7,932 nt of DNA. Source: Alphaproteobacteria bacterium. Its GTDB lineage: Bacteria > Pseudomonadota > Alphaproteobacteria > M2410. Under the pieces are notes generated by a model. That model was not told where the DNA came from. It saw nothing but the letters and a program-made list of their open reading frames with translations, and did not search any database. The stretch lies in the NCBI GenBank assembly GCA_021774955.1, contig JAJFIN010000119.1:1-7932 (forward strand), in the 5' to 3' direction. Both the position numbers and the translations under genes were made by a program. Below are positions 5,328 through 7,932 of this stretch, piece by piece (positions within the stretch are counted from its first letter, which is position 1; each line of letters starts with the position of its first letter).

Positions 5328-6421
5328 TGTCTTATGATTGTTTAGAAGACGAGATCAAAGCTCTCATTCGCACGCGTGGTCCGATACCCGTGTCGGCTTT
5401 TATGGACATGGCCTTGTCGCACCCAAAGTTTGGTTATTATGCCACCCGCGATCCGTTGGGGGCCGAAGGCGATTTCATTACCGCTCCAGAAGTCAGCCAG
5501 ATGTTCGGTGAATTGATCGGGCTGTGGGTTGTCCAAGTTTGGATCGACATGGACGCGCCCGACCAAATTCATCTTGTTGAACTCGGTCCCGGTCGCGGCA
5601 CATTGATGGCCGATGCCCAACGCGCGATCAAACAAGCAGCTCCCAAGCTCTGGCAAAATCTGGGAACTCATCTGGTTGAGACCAGCCCGACGCTCACTGC
5701 CTGCCAGCAACAGAACCTCGAAGGTAAAACCGCTCACCCGGTCACATGGCACACAGATTCGTCAGGACTACCAAAAGAGCCGGCAATTTTTATCGCCAAC
5801 GAATTTTTCGATGCCCTGCCCATTCAGCAATTTATCAGAGCAGACGATGGTTGGCGCCAGCGCGAAGTGAGTTTAATCGACGACGAGCTCACATTCACTC
5901 ACGCTAACGAGCGCACCACCGATACCCCCCCCATGGTGATTCCCAACCAAGAACCCGAGGGCGGATCAGTGCTTGAGCATTGCCCTTCTGCCATCACAAT
6001 GATGGAAACAATTGCTGACCATATTGCCGATCACACTGGAGCAGCGCTTATCATCGACTATGGCCATCAAGGCGGCTTCGGCGACACGCTTCAGGCCGTA
6101 CGCAATCACAAATTTCATCCGGTGTTGAACGATCCCGGCGAAGCGGACTTAACCGCTCATGTCAATTTTTCTGCGCTCGCACAAGCAGTGGGAAGCGCGG
6201 GAGCCAAAACCACATCGATCCAGACTCAAGGCATCTTTCTAAAAGCCTTAGGAATTGAAGCCCGCGCGAACAGCTTGTGTGCTCAAGCCAATGATGCCCA
6301 AAAGAAAGCCGTGGAACAGGCGTTAAACCGTCTTGTTCATCCTCAAGAAATGGGTCATTTGTTCAAGGTCCTGGCCTGCTACGGCACAGACCAACCCGTG
6401 CCACCCGGATTTGACGCATAG
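5327..6421 (+). CDS. NDUFAF7/MidA-family SAM-dependent methyltransferase
   Basis: This gene encodes a 364-residue cytosolic class I methyltransferase of the former DUF185 family. The mitochondrial homologue NDUFAF7 (MidA) symmetrically dimethylates an arginine of a complex I subunit and is needed for complex I assembly; the bacterial substrate is unproven. Seen here are GDFITAPEVSQMFGELIG (48-65), the SAM-binding motif VELGPGRGTL (84-93), ANEFFDALPI (157-166), IDYGHQ (243-248), NDPGEADLTAHVNFSAL (268-284) and MGHLFKVL (342-349). The order and length fit the family. The frame runs upstream into lgt, but ATG 5327 is chosen because it forms a TAATG overlap with the lgt stop and starts just before the family's N-terminal helix. 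No Shine-Dalgarno is visible, so translation probably depends on lgt translation. An alphaproteobacterial complex I role is inference. Confidence 0.93.
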   Translation: MSYDCLEDEIKALIRTRGPIPVSAFMDMALSHPKFGYYATRDPLGAEGDFITAPEVSQMFGELIGLWVVQVWIDMDAPDQIHLVELGPGRGTLMADAQRAIKQAAPKLWQNLGTHLVETSPTLTACQQQNLEGKTAHPVTWHTDSSGLPKEPAIFIANEFFDALPIQQFIRADDGWRQREVSLIDDELTFTHANERTTDTPPMVIPNQEPEGGSVLEHCPSAITMMETIADHIADHTGAALIIDYGHQGGFGDTLQAVRNHKFHPVLNDPGEADLTAHVNFSALAQAVGSAGAKTTSIQTQGIFLKALGIEARANSLCAQANDAQKKAVEQALNRLVHPQEMGHLFKVLACYGTDQPVPPGFDA

Positions 6422-6428
6422 GAAAAGC

Positions 6429-7214
6429 ATGACTGTTACCGGCCATCTCAGCAGTAGATTGAATGCCCTACCGGGACTGCGCCACGCTTTTCTGGGCCGT
6501 AAGGGCGGAACATCCAACGGCATTTATGCCTCATTGAATTGCGGCTTGGGCTCAGATGATGCACCGCAAGCCGTGGCCGAGAATCGCGCACTTGCCGCCC
6601 GCCATCTTGAGATACCACCGGATCATCTTCTGACGCTTTTTCAAATTCATTCGCCCGAGGTCATTTTTGTTGAGACGCCTTGGACAAAAGACAAAGCCCA
6701 CCAAGCCGACGCCATGGTGACAAAAACGCCAGGCATCGCCTTGGGGATTTTGGCCGCCGATTGCGCGCCAGTTCTTTTTGCCGATCCGAAAGCGCAAATT
6801 ATTGGTGCCGCTCATTCAGGTTGGCAAGGCGCTCTCAAAGGCGTGCTCGAAGCGACCCTCGATATGATGGAGAGCCAAGGTGCCGACCGCGCCAACATCA
6901 GCGCTGCCATCGGACCATGCATCAGCCGAAAAAATTATGAAGTCGGACCTGAATTTGTTGCGCGCTTTACCGAAGTAGACACAGACAATGATCGGTTTTT
7001 CTTAGCCTCACAAAAGCAGGATCACCAAATGTTTGATCTTCCCGCTTACGCCGCACAAAGACTAGCCCATGCAGGCGTAACCGAAATCGATCTCTTAGAT
7101 TTGTGCACCTATGAAAACGAGTTCGAATTTTTCAGCTACCGACGCTGCACCCATCGGCAAGAAGGTGATTATGGTCGCAACCTTTCAGCAATTGTTTTGG
7201 AAGGTGAGGGATGA
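6429..7214 (+). CDS. pgeF: Peptidoglycan editing factor PgeF (YfiH/laccase-domain)
   Basis: This gene encodes a 261-residue cytoplasmic enzyme of the YfiH/DUF152 family. PgeF in E. coli removes wrongly incorporated L-Ser from UDP-MurNAc, keeping the first stem-peptide residue L-Ala; the family also shows copper-dependent polyphenol oxidase and purine nucleoside activities in some members. Metal or active-site residues are visible: His74 in QIHS, Cys112 in ADCAPVLFAD, and His129 in AAHSGWQG. IGPCISRKNYEVG (161-173) and the C-terminal SYRR (236-239) and GRNLSAI (249-255) are typical. The ATG has AGGA (6420-6423) five bases upstream, formed partly by the previous gene's TAG stop. A seven-base gap separates it from the methyltransferase. 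Its own TGA overlaps the next ATG. The frame continues upstream, but the earlier ATG at 6333 lacks family sequence. Confidence 0.95.
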   Translation: MTVTGHLSSRLNALPGLRHAFLGRKGGTSNGIYASLNCGLGSDDAPQAVAENRALAARHLEIPPDHLLTLFQIHSPEVIFVETPWTKDKAHQADAMVTKTPGIALGILAADCAPVLFADPKAQIIGAAHSGWQGALKGVLEATLDMMESQGADRANISAAIGPCISRKNYEVGPEFVARFTEVDTDNDRFFLASQKQDHQMFDLPAYAAQRLAHAGVTEIDLLDLCTYENEFEFFSYRRCTHRQEGDYGRNLSAIVLEGEG

Positions 7215-7932
7215 GAAAAAGTTCTTACAAATTTCTCCCTGTATTAGTCCTGTGCTTCTTCTTGGCTGCCTGTGGAGACACACCATTTCTTTCCGGGCTG
7301 ACCAGCCCCTATCAGCCCGCCAACAAAGGGGCGACCGACCTCTACCGCATGGCGTTGCCTAACCACATTGTCGTGCGGCCCGTAGCCGGCTTGCCCCAAC
7401 CAGACCAAAAAAAGCTCGCTCAGTCTATTGCCGACCAACTTGTCACCGCAGAGCTTATCGCCACAACGACGGCCCCCAATCAACGCACTTCGATCCTGTT
7501 TGGCAAAGTCGCAAACGCTGATACGTTTTCAGACGGTGTCATTGCCATCGCCTGGACGTTACGTGATCCCTACGGCATGGATCAGTCCTTGTTCTCTATC
7601 ACCGCAACATTGGTACAAGCAGAAGATCCCGACCTGTTTCTGTCTGAACAGACAATGGAAAACATTGCCCTTCAAACGGCCCAAAACGTCTTGGGGCGGA
7701 GGATGGACGCAGAGCAGGCTTTGGCTTTGGCTTTGGCTTTGGCTTCAGCGCCAAACCCGCAACCTACCCAGTCTGATGCGTCAATAGCGCCACCGACCGG
7801 CAAACTCACACCGCGTGACATTCCCAAGCCGGTAGCACGCTCAAATGTTCCAAATCTCTATGTCATGCCGGCACTGGGAGCCCCGGGCGACGGCAGCATC
7901 TCCTTGTCGACGGCCTTGAAGCAAACCCACTC
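7211..7932 (+). CDS. Putative lipoprotein, 3' end beyond the window
   Basis: The frame starts with ATG overlapping the pgeF stop (ATGA) and stays open for 240 codons to the window end, so the C-terminus is missing. GGTGAGGG just upstream serves as ribosome-binding site. The N-terminus is a lipoprotein signal: basic MRKSSYK, hydrophobic 8-18, then lipobox LAAC with Cys21, followed by Gly-Asp. Residue 23 is Asp, but the +2 position is Gly, so outer-membrane sorting is possible. Then come a region with IVVRPVAGL (about 53-61), a Gln/Asp-rich helix, a beta-like segment FGKVANADTF to SITATLV, an Ala-Leu repeat (about 170-178), a Pro/Ser/Thr-rich linker and LYVMPALGAPGDGSISLSTA near the end. The VxPVxG-like strand appears twice, suggesting two related domains joined by a linker. 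No named family is recognised. It is a probable Lgt substrate within the lgt operon. Confidence 0.8.
   Translation, partial: MRKSSYKFLPVLVLCFFLAACGDTPFLSGLTSPYQPANKGATDLYRMALPNHIVVRPVAGLPQPDQKKLAQSIADQLVTAELIATTTAPNQRTSILFGKVANADTFSDGVIAIAWTLRDPYGMDQSLFSITATLVQAEDPDLFLSEQTMENIALQTAQNVLGRRMDAEQALALALALASAPNPQPTQSDASIAPPTGKLTPRDIPKPVARSNVPNLYVMPALGAPGDGSISLSTALKQTH
7718..7745 (+). repeat. Tandem GCTTTG hexamer inside the lipoprotein gene
   Basis: Four perfect copies of GCTTTG (7718-7741) are followed by a partial copy (7742-7745). In the reading frame they encode alternating Ala-Leu at residues about 170-178. Because the unit is six bases, gain or loss of a copy would add or remove one Ala-Leu pair without a frameshift. 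It sits at the border between the first domain and the Pro-rich linker. Confidence 0.9.

Overview
The window reads as a chromosomal segment of an alphaproteobacterium, most likely from the Rhodospirillales or a nearby marine lineage. The basis is protein character and gene neighbourhood: a YbjN-proC-TetR/COQ9-like block, and a UbiK-type gene divergent from an lgt-(NDUFAF7/MidA methyltransferase)-pgeF block. This placement is inference from remembered family features; no search was run. Nearly all the DNA is ordinary, densely packed core genome. I found no tRNA, rRNA, CRISPR array, intact insertion sequence or prophage gene.

Layout. Positions 1-375 hold no secure gene. They contain a short minus-strand stretch (31-72) resembling the C-terminal tail of the TetR-like protein encoded further on, and a weak small membrane ORF. 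An MFS transporter (376-1560, +) converges on a minus-strand block in transcription order ybjN family (3682-3179), proC (3115-2279), TetR/COQ9-like gene (2234-1605). A small AT-rich hairpin lies in the convergent gap. Positions 3683-4040 are a gene-poor gap rich in inverted repeats. A UbiK-type gene (4328-4041, -) is divergent from a tightly packed plus-strand operon: lgt (4470-5327), NDUFAF7/MidA-type methyltransferase (5327-6421), pgeF (6429-7214) and a lipoprotein gene (7211 to the window end, incomplete). The junctions in this operon are a TAATG overlap, a 7-base gap and an ATGA overlap, so co-transcription and translational coupling are likely.

How the genes fit together. The right-hand operon joins envelope maturation (Lgt anchors lipoproteins, PgeF edits peptidoglycan precursors, and the last gene encodes a probable Lgt substrate) with a methyltransferase whose mitochondrial relative serves respiratory complex I. 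UbiK is an accessory factor of ubiquinone synthesis, and the TetR-like protein has a COQ9-like tail, so a respiratory-quinone theme recurs; that link is inference. ProC makes proline.

Least explained parts: the 3683-4040 gap (a 13-base inverted repeat enclosing a second hairpin, a 9-base hairpin beside it, and a 30-codon ORF with a ribosome-binding site), the possible tetR tail remnant at the left edge, and two tiny ORFs that overlap the starts of proC and ubiK. I did not find a convincing new multi-gene system.
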